Shown here: one piece after another, positions 53,888-61,839 of the stretch
Numbering within the stretch: the stretch's first letter is position 1
Layout of the letters: each line of letters begins with the position of its first letter
DNA from: Halonotius sp046719765
Lineage (GTDB): Archaea > Halobacteriota > Halobacteria > Halobacteriales > Haloferacaceae
Length of the DNA: 64,000 bases
NCBI RefSeq assembly: GCF_046719765.1
Contig: NZ_JABEBY010000013.1
Span: 41,181 to 105,180, forward strand
Direction: 5' to 3'
Translations under genes and position numbers: made by a program
The notes under the pieces: model-generated
The model's input: only the letters and a program-made list of their open reading frames with translations
Told to the model about the DNA's origin: nothing
Databases searched by the model: none

Positions 53888-55363
53888 TTAGTTTCCGGAC
53901 GTTGTGCCGTTCGGGGCCGTGTTGTTAGCGGCGAACGGCGTCTCGTTGTGCCGTGACTGCTCAACCTCGAACCCAAAGTCGAAGCCGACTGAATCAGTCT
54001 GGACTTCATTACCAACATCGAACGGTAACGTCCATTCGAGGCCGATACACTGGGTAGTTGCGCCAGGGTATGGCTGAAGGCCTTCTTCCTGCCGATCCCC
54101 ATCGAGGATCACGCCCTCCGAGAGTTGGGCAAACACTTCGGCCATCGTCCCCTCCGCGATCTTCTGTTCGCCACCAAGAACGATTTGAGCGATCTCCGCG
54201 TAAACGGTGTCAAGATCAGCTGGATCTGGGGCGACGAACGCGTCGTCTGGTGAACTCGCAAGTGATTCCAGCAGTGCTGTGTTGGCACTACCGAGGGCGA
54301 TAGTGAACAGCCGAATGCCGGCGTTCTTCGCGGCGTTGGCAGCGGTCGTTGCCGCCGAGGCACTGGAATTACCATCACTCAGTAAAAGCATCACTTTTGA
54401 TGCGCCCACTGTGGCGTTGGTACCATTAAGAAGTTCGTCAGCTCCTTCATCGATACCGGAGGCGATCGAGGTGCCGCCGCCCGCGGTGTAGCCGTTGATC
54501 GCATCTTTGACATCTTGGTAGACTGTCGTCAGCTCTTGATCGGTGGTGGCACTCGTACTGAACGAGATCGCCGCGGCCTCGTCAGGCGAGGCGAGGTTGT
54601 CAACAAAGCTGGTCGCAGCGGATTGTAGCGATGTGAGTGCAGAGCCACTCATCGATCCGGAAACGTCGGAGACGAGAGCGACTTCTAGTTCTTGTTGTTG
54701 TCCGGTGCCGGTCGGCTCGAAGACGTTGTCACAGTCCTCGTCGTACCAGACGCAGACCTCGATCGCGTCGGCGAGTTCGCCGATGCCGTCGGTGTCCTCA
54801 CCTTCGGCGTTGATCTCGGGTTCGGTCTGGCCGTTCTCGGCGTTGCCGGTGATGTCGCCCATCATCCGAAGGTAGCCAGGATTATCGCAGATATGGATGC
54901 TCACAGTCACCTCGCCGGAGTCACCTGGCTTAACGTCATCAAGTGTGAACATCGGGATCCCGTCGCCGTTGACGAGGAACTCGTCGGCTGCAGGGCTGCA
55001 GAAATCGAATGCTTCGCCCTGGACAAGATCTTCCCATTCCTGCATATCCGCTGGCGATGGTGCTTGTGCAAGGAGGTACCGGCCGGTCGGCTCGCCGTCG
55101 TCGGTGATCTCTTCGACGTTCGGGTAGCCCATAGCCTCAACAGAAGCAAGTCGGCCTTGGCCGCCGAGGTACGTTGCTTTGTAGTCAAGCTTCAGGTCAA
55201 GGGTGCCAGCTTGGAGACTATTGTTCATGAATTCCTCCTCATCGGAGAAAAACGCGCTCGTGCCAAGCCCGGCACCAGCGGAAGCGATACCGACTGCGCC
55301 GATACCCCCGAGGATGCTGCGTCGGGAGAGGCTGTTCAGTTTGGGGTCGTTATGTTCTGTCAT
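53888..55363 (-). CDS. TasA-like protein with inserted von Willebrand A domain
   Basis: 491 residues. Tat/SipW signal 'SRRSILGGIGAVGIASAGAGLGTSAFFSDEEEF'. TasA-like part: 'FTLDDVKPGDSGEVTVSIHICDNPGYLRM...WYDEDCDNVF' and, at the end, 'GLEWTLPFDVGNEVQTDSVGFDFGFEVEQSRHN'. Between these halves (about residues 225-395) lies a von Willebrand A domain with a complete MIDAS start D-V-S-G-S (233-237), 'GGGTSIASGIDEGADEL' and 'VMLLLSDGNSSAS'. Thus a metal-binding adhesion domain is carried on a filament-type scaffold. The first 39 residues and 80 bp upstream are nearly identical to those of the gene at 55684. Confidence 0.9.
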   Translation of the reverse strand: MTEHNDPKLNSLSRRSILGGIGAVGIASAGAGLGTSAFFSDEEEFMNNSLQAGTLDLKLDYKATYLGGQGRLASVEAMGYPNVEEITDDGEPTGRYLLAQAPSPADMQEWEDLVQGEAFDFCSPAADEFLVNGDGIPMFTLDDVKPGDSGEVTVSIHICDNPGYLRMMGDITGNAENGQTEPEINAEGEDTDGIGELADAIEVCVWYDEDCDNVFEPTGTGQQQELEVALVSDVSGSMSGSALTSLQSAATSFVDNLASPDEAAAISFSTSATTDQELTTVYQDVKDAINGYTAGGGTSIASGIDEGADELLNGTNATVGASKVMLLLSDGNSSASAATTAANAAKNAGIRLFTIALGSANTALLESLASSPDDAFVAPDPADLDTVYAEIAQIVLGGEQKIAEGTMAEVFAQLSEGVILDGDRQEEGLQPYPGATTQCIGLEWTLPFDVGNEVQTDSVGFDFGFEVEQSRHNETPFAANNTAPNGTTSGN

Positions 55364-55444
55364 TTGCTGTTTATTTCGGTATTTCGTCGTTGTCTGCGGT
55401 CGTGTGTGACCGCTGCCGGTGCCTGTTTCGTGCTCCCTGCCTCG
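55235..55444 (-). repeat. 210-bp direct repeat, copy 1 (5' end of TasA-like gene)
   Basis: Matches 56983-57192 with about eight differences (96 percent). It covers the first 43 codons of the gene at 53888 and about 80 bp of upstream DNA, including any promoter. Conservation of the non-coding part is as high as that of the coding part, which implies recent duplication or gene conversion. Confidence 0.85.
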
Positions 55445-55458
55445 GTGGAGGGAAAAGA

Positions 55459-55497
55459 CCCACCGGGGGAGTCGAACCCCCGTGAGACCAGTGTGGG
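55459..55497 (-). terminator. T-arm-like hairpin, copy 1
   Basis: On the minus strand GGGGG-TTCGACT-CCCCC (55465-55481) is a 5-bp stem with a seven-base loop, closed further out by CCCAC/GTGGG. A T/C-rich tract (TCTTTTCCC) follows, so it may end transcription from the right. The loop fits the tRNA T-loop consensus. Confidence 0.45.
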
Positions 55498-55527
55498 TCG
55501 GGTCGCGGTGTCTCAGCCGCCGGCCGA

Positions 55528-55638
55528 TCAGGCCGGCACCGACGGCCCGGCACCGTCGTTGTGCCGCTCCTGTTCGGTGGAGAACCCCAGGTCGAAGCCG
55601 AGGGTGTCGCCCTGAATCTCGTTGTCGACGAACGTCAT
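55528..55638 (-). pseudogene. C-terminal fragment of a TasA-like gene
   Basis: A 36-codon frame from ATG 55638 to TGA 55528 reads 'DNEIQGDTLGFDLGFSTEQ' then 'ERHNDGAGPSVPA'. It is nearly the same as the C terminus of the 57261-58958 product (NQVQGDTLGFDLGFYTEQ, ERHNDGAGPQVA). No signal peptide or body remains. It is the stump of a deleted or recombined family member lying between two intact genes. Confidence 0.8.
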
Positions 55639-55683
55639 ATTATTGTGATTGGGGTTGTGGGTGGGTTGGTCGTATTGCCGGTG

Positions 55684-57111
55684 CTACAGCGTGAGAGTCC
55701 CCGAGGAGCCGGTGGTGGTGTCGACGCCGCCGCGGCCGTCGTTGGAGCTGTTCGGGTTCGCGCCGACGCCCTCGCCGCCGTCGCCGCCGAACACCTCGTT
55801 GACCTGGATCGCGCCGGGGACGCTTCCGAGTTGTGCCGTCGGCGCGTCGCTGTCGGCGACGACCTGCGACCAGTCGATGATGAACACGTAGGTCAGTTGG
55901 TCTGGGCTCTCGTAGACGGAGACGCCGGGAACATCCTCCTCGGCGACATCCACGCGGTTGGCCGCGTCGCCGGCGGTCGACCCGCCGACGTTTCGGCGGA
56001 TCGCGCCGCCGGGACCGCTCGCGCCGCTGGTGCTGTTCGCGATCGCGCCGCTACGGGATCCCGCCGTGGCCGGCCCGAAGTTGAGCCGGAAGTCGTCGTC
56101 GTTGGCAGCCTCGTCGATGCCGTCGTTGTCGACATCGATGTTGACCTCCATCGTGTAGGAGTTCGGGTTGCTGGGCCACTCCGTGGCACCGTTGCCGTAC
56201 ACCTCGCCGTCGAGGTTGACGGTGACTGCGGTCGTCGGGCCGGCGTTCACGTACGCGGTGAGCCAGCTGCCGGTCTCGCGGACGCCGCCGGTCGGGTCAC
56301 TGGTGAGAACCGTGTCAGCGAACGGAACCTGGCTGCCATCGTTGTGGCGTTCCTGTTGTGCCAGGAAGGTGAGATCGAACGCGACGGAGTCGCTCTGGAT
56401 CTCGTTGCCGACCGAGGTGGGCACCTCCCACGCGAATGCGAGACAGACATCCTCGTCGAAGCTCTCGGCCGGCGTGCCGGTGAAAGCCTGCCGACCGGCC
56501 GCGTCGGGGTCGGCGTCAAGCGGAACACCGGTGCCGAGGTACGCGAGCGTCTCCCGGAGCGTCCCCTCGAAGAGGACGTTGTCGAACTGCGATTCGCTCG
56601 GACGATCCTTCTCGCTCGGGTCGAAGCTCGGGTCGGCGTAGAACAGCGTCACCTCGATCGCGTCCGCGAGTTCGCCGTTGCCGGCACCGGTAGTCGAATC
56701 GACCGCCTGCTCGGGCTCGAGCTGTCCGTTCTCGTCGTTGTCGGTCAGTTCGCCGCCGGCCCAGATGTAGCCGGGGTTGTCGATGATCGAGAAGCAAAAC
56801 GACCCACAGCTGTAGTCGCCGGGCTTGACATCGTCGAGTTGCTGGCTGACCGTCGGTGCCTGACCGTTCTGGACGCCGCCGAAGGCTTGTCCACCCTCGT
56901 TTGCGGCACCCTGATACTCGTAGATGTTCGCCTGCACGGAGAGGTCAAGCGTCCCGGCGGTCAGTGTGTTGTCCTCGAAGCTCTCCTCGTCGGAGAAAAA
57001 CGCGCTTGTGCCAAGCCCAGCACCAGCGGACGCGATACCGACTGCGCCGATACCCCCGAGGATGCTGCGTCGGGAGAGGCTGTTCAGTTTGGGGTCGTTA
57101 TGTTCTGTCAT
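55684..57111 (-). CDS. TasA-like protein with extra C-terminal domain
   Basis: Start set at ATG 57111, matching the paralogue at 55363; a longer frame crosses the shared upstream region. 475 residues: Tat/SipW signal, TasA-like body ('LDDVKPGDYSCGSFCFSIIDNPGYIWAGGELTDNDENG', 'AFAWEVPTSVGNEIQSDSVAFDLTFLAQQERHND'), then an added domain of about 190 residues ('WLTAYVNAGPTTAVTVNLDGEVYGNGATEW', 'YESPDQLTYVFIIDWSQVVADSD', ending Gly/Ser/Thr-rich). The gene is markedly more GC-rich than its neighbours, suggesting a different history from its almost identical 5' end. Confidence 0.85.
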   Translation of the reverse strand: MTEHNDPKLNSLSRRSILGGIGAVGIASAGAGLGTSAFFSDEESFEDNTLTAGTLDLSVQANIYEYQGAANEGGQAFGGVQNGQAPTVSQQLDDVKPGDYSCGSFCFSIIDNPGYIWAGGELTDNDENGQLEPEQAVDSTTGAGNGELADAIEVTLFYADPSFDPSEKDRPSESQFDNVLFEGTLRETLAYLGTGVPLDADPDAAGRQAFTGTPAESFDEDVCLAFAWEVPTSVGNEIQSDSVAFDLTFLAQQERHNDGSQVPFADTVLTSDPTGGVRETGSWLTAYVNAGPTTAVTVNLDGEVYGNGATEWPSNPNSYTMEVNIDVDNDGIDEAANDDDFRLNFGPATAGSRSGAIANSTSGASGPGGAIRRNVGGSTAGDAANRVDVAEEDVPGVSVYESPDQLTYVFIIDWSQVVADSDAPTAQLGSVPGAIQVNEVFGGDGGEGVGANPNSSNDGRGGVDTTTGSSGTLTL

Positions 57112-57192
57112 TTGTTGTTTATTTCGGTATTTGGTCGTTGTCTGCGGTCGTGTGTGACCGTTGCCGGTGTCTGTTTCGTGCTCCCTGCCTCG
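56983..57192 (-). repeat. 210-bp direct repeat, copy 2 (5' end of TasA-like gene)
   Basis: Partner of 55235-55444 at a constant offset of 1748 bp. Identity stops after codon 43 or so, where the two proteins become different. Confidence 0.85.
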
Positions 57193-57206
57193 ACGACGGG
57201 AGAAAA

Positions 57207-57244
57207 CCCACTGGAGGAGTCGAACCCCCGTTCGCCGTCGTGGG
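57207..57244 (-). terminator. T-arm-like hairpin, copy 2
   Basis: Minus strand GGGGG-TTCGACT-CCTCC (57213-57229) inside CCCAC/GTGGG, then TTTTCTCCC. It lies 17 bases after the stop of the vWA gene to the right, a position that fits a transcription terminator. Confidence 0.45.
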
Positions 57245-57260
57245 CTGTCGCAAGAACCGA

Positions 57261-58958
57261 TCAAGCGACTTGTGGCCCGGCACCGTCGTTGTGCCGTTCC
57301 TGTTCTGTGTAGAACCCTAAGTCGAAGCCGAGGGTGTCACCTTGCACCTGATTTCCAACTGTGAACGGGAGTTCCCACGAGAGCGCAACACAGTGCATCA
57401 CGCCATCGCCGCGGAACGCCTCTCGATCAGGGTCGTCAGCAGGATCGGTCAACTCGTCGTAGATCGTGGCTCGATTGCCGTCAAGCGGGATCCCGTTACC
57501 ATCGGCCAATTCGGTGAGTACGGTGGCAAGACTATCTTGCATGATAACTCTCTCAGCGACCGTTTGAGACGCGAGATTTCCGAACACGCTCGGGATATTT
57601 AATGGGTTGTCAACGTCGCTGAAGAAGGATGGATCTCCGCCGGTTCCACCGGCCGAACCAGCCATCGACTGAAGGATACTATCGTTTGCGCTCCCAACCG
57701 AAATGGTGAACACGTCTGTAGGCGGCGACAGTGATCCAGCACGGGCGTTGTCGGCTGCGGTGACTGGATCGGAAAACTGCGTGCTTCCGGTTCCGTTGAA
57801 CGATTCGCCATCCGAGAGAATGATGTTCGTGTAATCCACCCCGTTGCGGCCATTAGCATCGATTTCAGCTTGCGCATCGTCGACGCCTTCGCCGATGTAG
57901 GTGCCCGTCGCAATCCCATTCGTAAAGAATGGACTCGGATTACCGTCACCATCGAACGGCGTTGATAGAGCACTACCGGTCACAACATTTGCAAGTTTCT
58001 GGCGAAGCCCTGAGAGTGCCCCGTCGACAACCGAGAGGTCAGTCGTCAGTGGCTGGAGGATCCCAGTTCGAGGAACATTATCGTCGGTTCCTTCGCCGTC
58101 AAAGTAGGCGACCCCAACTTGCACATCCGCGTTCTGGGATTGAAGGTAGTCAACGAACTGACGAGTCCCCAATTCAACGAGATCAATCTTTGTCGTTTCT
58201 GACAATGTAGTCCCATTGAGCTGAATGTCGTCAGTACTGACCATCCCGCCGTATTGATCGTACAGCATCGAGCCAGAGAAGTCCAATGTCAGCATAATAT
58301 CGACCGGTTCGTCGATATCGTAGACATTGTCGCAGTCCTCATCGTACCACAGCGTCGCTTGTATCTCATCCCCAAGCGTACCGAGGTTGTCGGGATCAAC
58401 TGCCGTCTCAGGCTCAGTAAGGATACCGCCGTCTTCGGAGACATTGTCAGCCTGCATCCAAAGGTAGCCGGGGTTGTCACACAGGTGAAGCGAAAACGTA
58501 ATTTCGCCGCTGTCGCCGGGCTTTACATCGGAGAACTGCACCAGCGTCTCCATGTTTTCATCGGTAACAGGGTCAACGCCGAAGTCAGCCTCCGATAGCG
58601 GCGGAATGTTCTCACAGGTCAACCCGGGGATGTTCGCACCATTGCTGTCAGCATCGTCGTCGTCCGGGAAATCACTGTAGTTTTGAACGGTCTGAGTTTC
58701 TGGGTCAATGATTGACTGTTCGCCGTCGTTGTCGTGATCGGGGTGGGCACTGACGAAGGTTTGGCCGTCGCCGAAATCATAGGTCTGTTGCCAGTCGACC
58801 AGCAGGTCGAGCTCACCTGCGACGAGAGAGTTGTCGACGAACTCCTCTTCATCGCTGAAGAACGCGCTCGTGCCGGCACCAGCACCCGCAGACGCGAGTC
58901 CAACGACACCGATCCCCGCGAGCACCTTGCGGCGGGAGAGTCTGAGTTTTTCATTCAT
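57261..58958 (-). CDS. TasA-like protein with inserted von Willebrand A domain, second copy
   Basis: 565 residues. Signal 'SRRKVLAGIGVVGLASAGAGAGTSAFFSDEEEF'. TasA-like halves around 'FSDVKPGDSGEITFSLHLCDNPGYLWMQADN...WYDEDCDNVYDID' and 'ALSWELPFTVGNQVQGDTLGFDLGFYTEQERHND'. The vWA domain, about residues 220-455, has MIDAS D226-F-S-G-S230, 'VGVAYFDGEGTDD', 'IATGTYIGEGVDDAQAEI' and 'NIILSDGESFNGTG'. It is longer than the vWA of the 53888 protein and only distantly similar outside the MIDAS, so the two insertions need not come from one recent copy. Probably an adhesive subunit. Confidence 0.9.
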   Translation of the reverse strand: MNEKLRLSRRKVLAGIGVVGLASAGAGAGTSAFFSDEEEFVDNSLVAGELDLLVDWQQTYDFGDGQTFVSAHPDHDNDGEQSIIDPETQTVQNYSDFPDDDDADSNGANIPGLTCENIPPLSEADFGVDPVTDENMETLVQFSDVKPGDSGEITFSLHLCDNPGYLWMQADNVSEDGGILTEPETAVDPDNLGTLGDEIQATLWYDEDCDNVYDIDEPVDIMLTLDFSGSMLYDQYGGMVSTDDIQLNGTTLSETTKIDLVELGTRQFVDYLQSQNADVQVGVAYFDGEGTDDNVPRTGILQPLTTDLSVVDGALSGLRQKLANVVTGSALSTPFDGDGNPSPFFTNGIATGTYIGEGVDDAQAEIDANGRNGVDYTNIILSDGESFNGTGSTQFSDPVTAADNARAGSLSPPTDVFTISVGSANDSILQSMAGSAGGTGGDPSFFSDVDNPLNIPSVFGNLASQTVAERVIMQDSLATVLTELADGNGIPLDGNRATIYDELTDPADDPDREAFRGDGVMHCVALSWELPFTVGNQVQGDTLGFDLGFYTEQERHNDGAGPQVA

Positions 58959-58984
58959 TATATGTCATCCCCGTGGGGGGAAAT

Positions 58985-59025
58985 CCCGCCGGCGGAATCG
59001 AACCGTCGTGGTATACCAACGCGGG
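58985..59025 (-). terminator. T-arm-like hairpin, copy 3
   Basis: Minus strand GACGG-TTCGATT-CCGCC (58991-59007) inside CCCGC/GCGGG, then ATTTCCCCCC. It sits between the stop at 59152 and the start at 58958. Confidence 0.4.
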
Positions 59026-59151
59026 ATGGGAGTCGATCGGCTGTCCGGGACAGTTTCCACCGGACAACAGAGCCTGAACAGCGGGGGAGCCAGTCAGCGT
59101 CAGCGGGGAAGGCTCCGGGGAGTTCCGCCATTCGGTGATTGTACTGCGATC

Positions 59152-60042
59152 TTATTGGCTACCGGTTGAGTTGTTCACCGGGACTGTGTTGTTCGCCGGG
59201 ACTGTGTTGTTGAACGGATCCCCGTTGTGTCGAACCTGTTCGGTCTCGAAGACGAGATCAAACGAGATCGAGTCGCCCTGAATCACGTTGCCGACCTGGT
59301 ACGGGATCTCAAGGAGGAGACAAAACGAGTACTCGCCCTCGGCCCCGTCGTTGATCGGCAGCAGGTCGCCGTTGTCGTCTTTGATTAGGTAGCCGTTCTC
59401 AAGCACCGCGTTTGCCTCGCGGGCGGTTGTGTAGTGAGCGTCATCGTTGACGACACCATCGACATCTACTGGTGGTTCGTAATCGATACCAGGCGCATCA
59501 GAGGCATTGTTGAATACGGGATCGAGTGTGGAGAGTCCAGTCTTGTCGCCACTGGCCTCGTCGTACTCTTGCCACACGGTCGTCAGCAGGAATTCACCGA
59601 GGTCGGCATCGTTGTCGTCGTCACCCTCGGCGTCCTGCTCGGGCTCGGTGGGAGCGACGCCGCCGTCCTCGACGAAGTCGTCTGTGCGCACCTGCACGTA
59701 GCCGGGGTTGTCGCCGACCTCGATATCGAAGCAGATAATCGCCCAGTCGCCGGGCTTGACATCGTCGACCTGAATGCCGGAAACCACGTCGCCGTCAGCT
59801 GTTTCGCTCAGGGCAAGGGCACCTTGCCCGGTCCAGTAGTCGTCGGCCGCGACGACGTTGGCGGTGACGCTCATATCGAGCGTCCCAGCGGTGAGCGTGT
59901 TGTCTTCGAAGCTCTCTTCATCGCTGAAAAACGCCGAGGTACCGACACCGGCACCCGCAGATGCGAGGCCGACAACACCGAGACCGGCTACCATTTTGCG
60001 GCGTGAGAGGCTGTACAGTTGGGGGTTGTTGTCTTCTGTCAT
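59152..60042 (-). CDS. TasA-like (SipW-dependent) protein, plain form
   Basis: Start set at ATG 60042 (MTEDNNPQLYSLSRRKMVAGLGVVG), giving 296 residues. Tat/SipW signal ending 'GTSAFFSDEESFEDNTLTAGTLDMSVTANV'. The body is the family core without an inserted domain: 'VDDVKPGDWAIICFDIEVGDNPGYVQVRTDDF' and 'FCLLLEIPYQVGNVIQGDSISFDLVFETEQVRHN'. Three N-x-T/S sequons lie at the C terminus. As the simplest member and the one nearest the regulated intergenic region, it may be the main filament subunit. Archaeal bundling pili (AbpA of Pyrobaculum) are the known precedent for TasA-like fibres in archaea. Confidence 0.85.
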   Translation of the reverse strand: MTEDNNPQLYSLSRRKMVAGLGVVGLASAGAGVGTSAFFSDEESFEDNTLTAGTLDMSVTANVVAADDYWTGQGALALSETADGDVVSGIQVDDVKPGDWAIICFDIEVGDNPGYVQVRTDDFVEDGGVAPTEPEQDAEGDDDNDADLGEFLLTTVWQEYDEASGDKTGLSTLDPVFNNASDAPGIDYEPPVDVDGVVNDDAHYTTAREANAVLENGYLIKDDNGDLLPINDGAEGEYSFCLLLEIPYQVGNVIQGDSISFDLVFETEQVRHNGDPFNNTVPANNTVPVNNSTGSQ

Positions 60043-60216
60043 GGGTCTGTTTCCCGGGGAGACCGCGTTGAACAATCACAGGATCGTTCGGTCGGCTCGG
60101 GACAACTATCCCCACATCACGGGGGGTATTACCTATGTGCCAATTCAACGGTTTGAGGCCCTCTCGCGGGCGTTTTGAACGGATGATTACGCCATTTCGG
60201 GTTCAGACAGACTGAC

Positions 60217-60352
60217 CGTACCAGTTTGCACGGAACGCATACCGCCTCGTTGGGCGGACATACCGGTCGTCTCCAGTCACCATACCGACCGGGTTGACTG
60301 GTCATACCGATTTGTACAGCTCCCGTACCGGCAGTATCCAGTTGACATACCG
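60217..60352. promoter_or_regulatory. Seven phased CRTACC(G/A) motifs
   Basis: Motifs start at 60217 (CGTACCA), 60238, 60259, 60281 and 60303 (CATACCG each), 60324 (CGTACCG) and 60346 (CATACCG). Steps are 21, 21, 22, 22, 21 and 22 bp, i.e. two helical turns, so all lie on one face of the DNA. The bases between motifs are not conserved, which rules out a simple tandem duplication. Weaker GGTACCC and TGTACCC follow at 60357 and 60377. The array fills the gap between the leftward TasA-like gene and the rightward regulator gene. Confidence 0.75.
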
Positions 60353-60433
60353 GTTTGGTACCCGCACCCTGCTATCTGTACCCAAACAGCAGTGAATTCA
60401 TATCTATATCACTCACGCGCGTTACGACGAGCA

Positions 60434-60976
60434 ATGTTCAATCAGGCCATGCTGCCCGAGGTAGAAGTGTACAGCGTGCTCAGTAACGCGCGCCGGCGCG
60501 AGGTGCTCACAGAGCTGTGGAAACAGCCGGAGAGTATGTCGTTGCGCGACCTTTCGGAACGAATCGCAGCCACAGAGTCCGGAGAACGCCCCGCGCCACG
60601 CGCGCTCCGCGAAAGCGTCTACAACGCGCTCCATCAGACACACCTTCCGAAATTGGACAGCCTCGGACTGGTGGTGTATGATCCAAACCGGAAGACGGTG
60701 CGTGTCTGCTCGCAGGCGGGGCAGCTGAATCGCTATATGGATGTGACAACACGTATCGGCGTCACATGGGGGGAGTATTATCGCGCACTCGGCGTTGTCG
60801 GACTGGTTGTGACAGTCGGCTCGTTAGCAGCAGTTCCGCTACTCGCTGCAGTCGATCCGCTCATCCCCGCAACAGCCTCTCTCTTGTTGTTTGCCGGTTC
60901 CACCATCTACCAGCTATACGCTGGGCGGCTGGGTACCGGCGGCCAGGTGACACGGCTCCTCGCACGCTTCTTTTGA
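60434..60976 (+). CDS. Winged-helix regulator with membrane helices, DUF7344-like (1)
   Basis: Start set at ATG 60434 (MFNQAMLPEVEVYSVLSNARRREVLTELWKQ). 180 residues. The N-terminal winged helix reads 'SLRDLSERIAATESGERPAPRALRESVYNALHQTHLPKLDSLGLVVYDPNRKTVRV', the layout of the haloarchaeal DUF7344 family. Two membrane helices follow ('ALGVVGLVVTVGSLAAVPLLAAV', 'IPATASLLLFAGSTIYQLYAG'). Paralogue of 62089-62688. It lies directly after the phased motif array, so it is a candidate for binding it and for autoregulation (inference). Confidence 0.85.
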   Translation: MFNQAMLPEVEVYSVLSNARRREVLTELWKQPESMSLRDLSERIAATESGERPAPRALRESVYNALHQTHLPKLDSLGLVVYDPNRKTVRVCSQAGQLNRYMDVTTRIGVTWGEYYRALGVVGLVVTVGSLAAVPLLAAVDPLIPATASLLLFAGSTIYQLYAGRLGTGGQVTRLLARFF

Positions 60977-61014
60977 TATCGCGGATAAAATAACAGCCCG
61001 CAATGTGGTGTCGT

Positions 61015-61839
61015 TCAAGCGTCACCAACAGCAGCGGCATCGGTCTCGAAGAGGCGAGCATCACAGTCGTGGCAGACGGCAGCGACCACCTCATACTCCC
61101 GACAGCAGGAGCTCACTGATTCGGTTCCAAGCCTGATCTCGCCCCAACAGACGGGGCAGGTGTCACAGCAGGCGCGGATCGCTGAGAGGGTTCGGCCCCG
61201 AGCCGCACCCGGAACCGCATCCCAGTCATCGGTCCAGTCGGCAAGTGTCCGGTGAGCCGCGAGATCGGTGATAAACGCCGCCCGTGACTCCCAGCGGCCA
61301 CGGATCGAGTCGTCAACAGAGACACGCCACGACAGGCCGCCATCGGCAAAGGATAGCTGCTCGGGGGCAACAGCTAGCAGATCAGCCGAGCCGGCGAGCA
61401 GTGCCGCATCGGAATCAAGCTCAAGTGCGGCCACCTTGAGCCCCACCTCAAACTCCGGGGCGAGCCCAATATCGTCACCGTCGTCGACCACGACCGATGT
61501 TCGGGTGAGAAAGGAGACGATGTCGAACGTATCCGTCGGTTCCGCCGGTGGCATCGGGGTGTCGGCCGCTGACTTTCCAAACAGATCGAGTACCCGGTCA
61601 GGGAGATACCGTTTGGTCAACGCGGGCGTGCCGGGTACCAGATACCCCCGAAGATAGATACCCGCAAGCGAACCCAGCGCGACCGGAATGCCGGCTGGCT
61701 GCCAGACAGCCGCGGCCCCGGCAGTTATCGCCGCCGCAAACACGAGGTTGATGACGGTACAGGGGCGACACCGATTCTCACCGGTATACTCAGGGCGGCG
61801 GATCGCCCGCAAAAGGTTAGGAGTCGATCGTTGTGTCAT
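61015..61839 (-). CDS. Membrane/zinc protein between two regulators
   Basis: 274 residues. N-terminal 'LLRAIRRPEYTGENRCRPCTVINLVFAAAITAGAAAVW' shows a C-x-x-C motif next to the first membrane helix; a second helix is 'GIPVALGSLAGIYLRGYLV'. The soluble middle is acidic. The C terminus has 'RACCDTCPVCWGEIRLGTESVSSCCREYEVVAAVCHDCDARLF', a Cys-rich double zinc ribbon. Proteins with the R-P-E-Y-T-G-E-N-R-C motif occur across haloarchaea without known function. It is convergent with the first DUF7344-like gene and divergent from the second. Confidence 0.75.
   Translation of the reverse strand: MTQRSTPNLLRAIRRPEYTGENRCRPCTVINLVFAAAITAGAAAVWQPAGIPVALGSLAGIYLRGYLVPGTPALTKRYLPDRVLDLFGKSAADTPMPPAEPTDTFDIVSFLTRTSVVVDDGDDIGLAPEFEVGLKVAALELDSDAALLAGSADLLAVAPEQLSFADGGLSWRVSVDDSIRGRWESRAAFITDLAAHRTLADWTDDWDAVPGAARGRTLSAIRACCDTCPVCWGEIRLGTESVSSCCREYEVVAAVCHDCDARLFETDAAAVGDA

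Noticed and set aside
55459..55497. tRNA gene
   Set aside because: Only a T-arm-like hairpin is present. There is no D-arm, anticodon arm or matching seven-base acceptor stem at this or the other two sites.
54692..55615. A 307-codon plus-strand frame
   Set aside because: It is antisense to the vWA protein gene. It lacks start context and any recognisable domain.
55561..57312. A long plus-strand open frame of 583 codons in the TasA-like region
   Set aside because: It lies opposite real genes in GC-rich sequence where stop codons are rare. Its product is Val/Arg/Gly-rich with no domain, and the minus-strand genes have signal peptides and family motifs.
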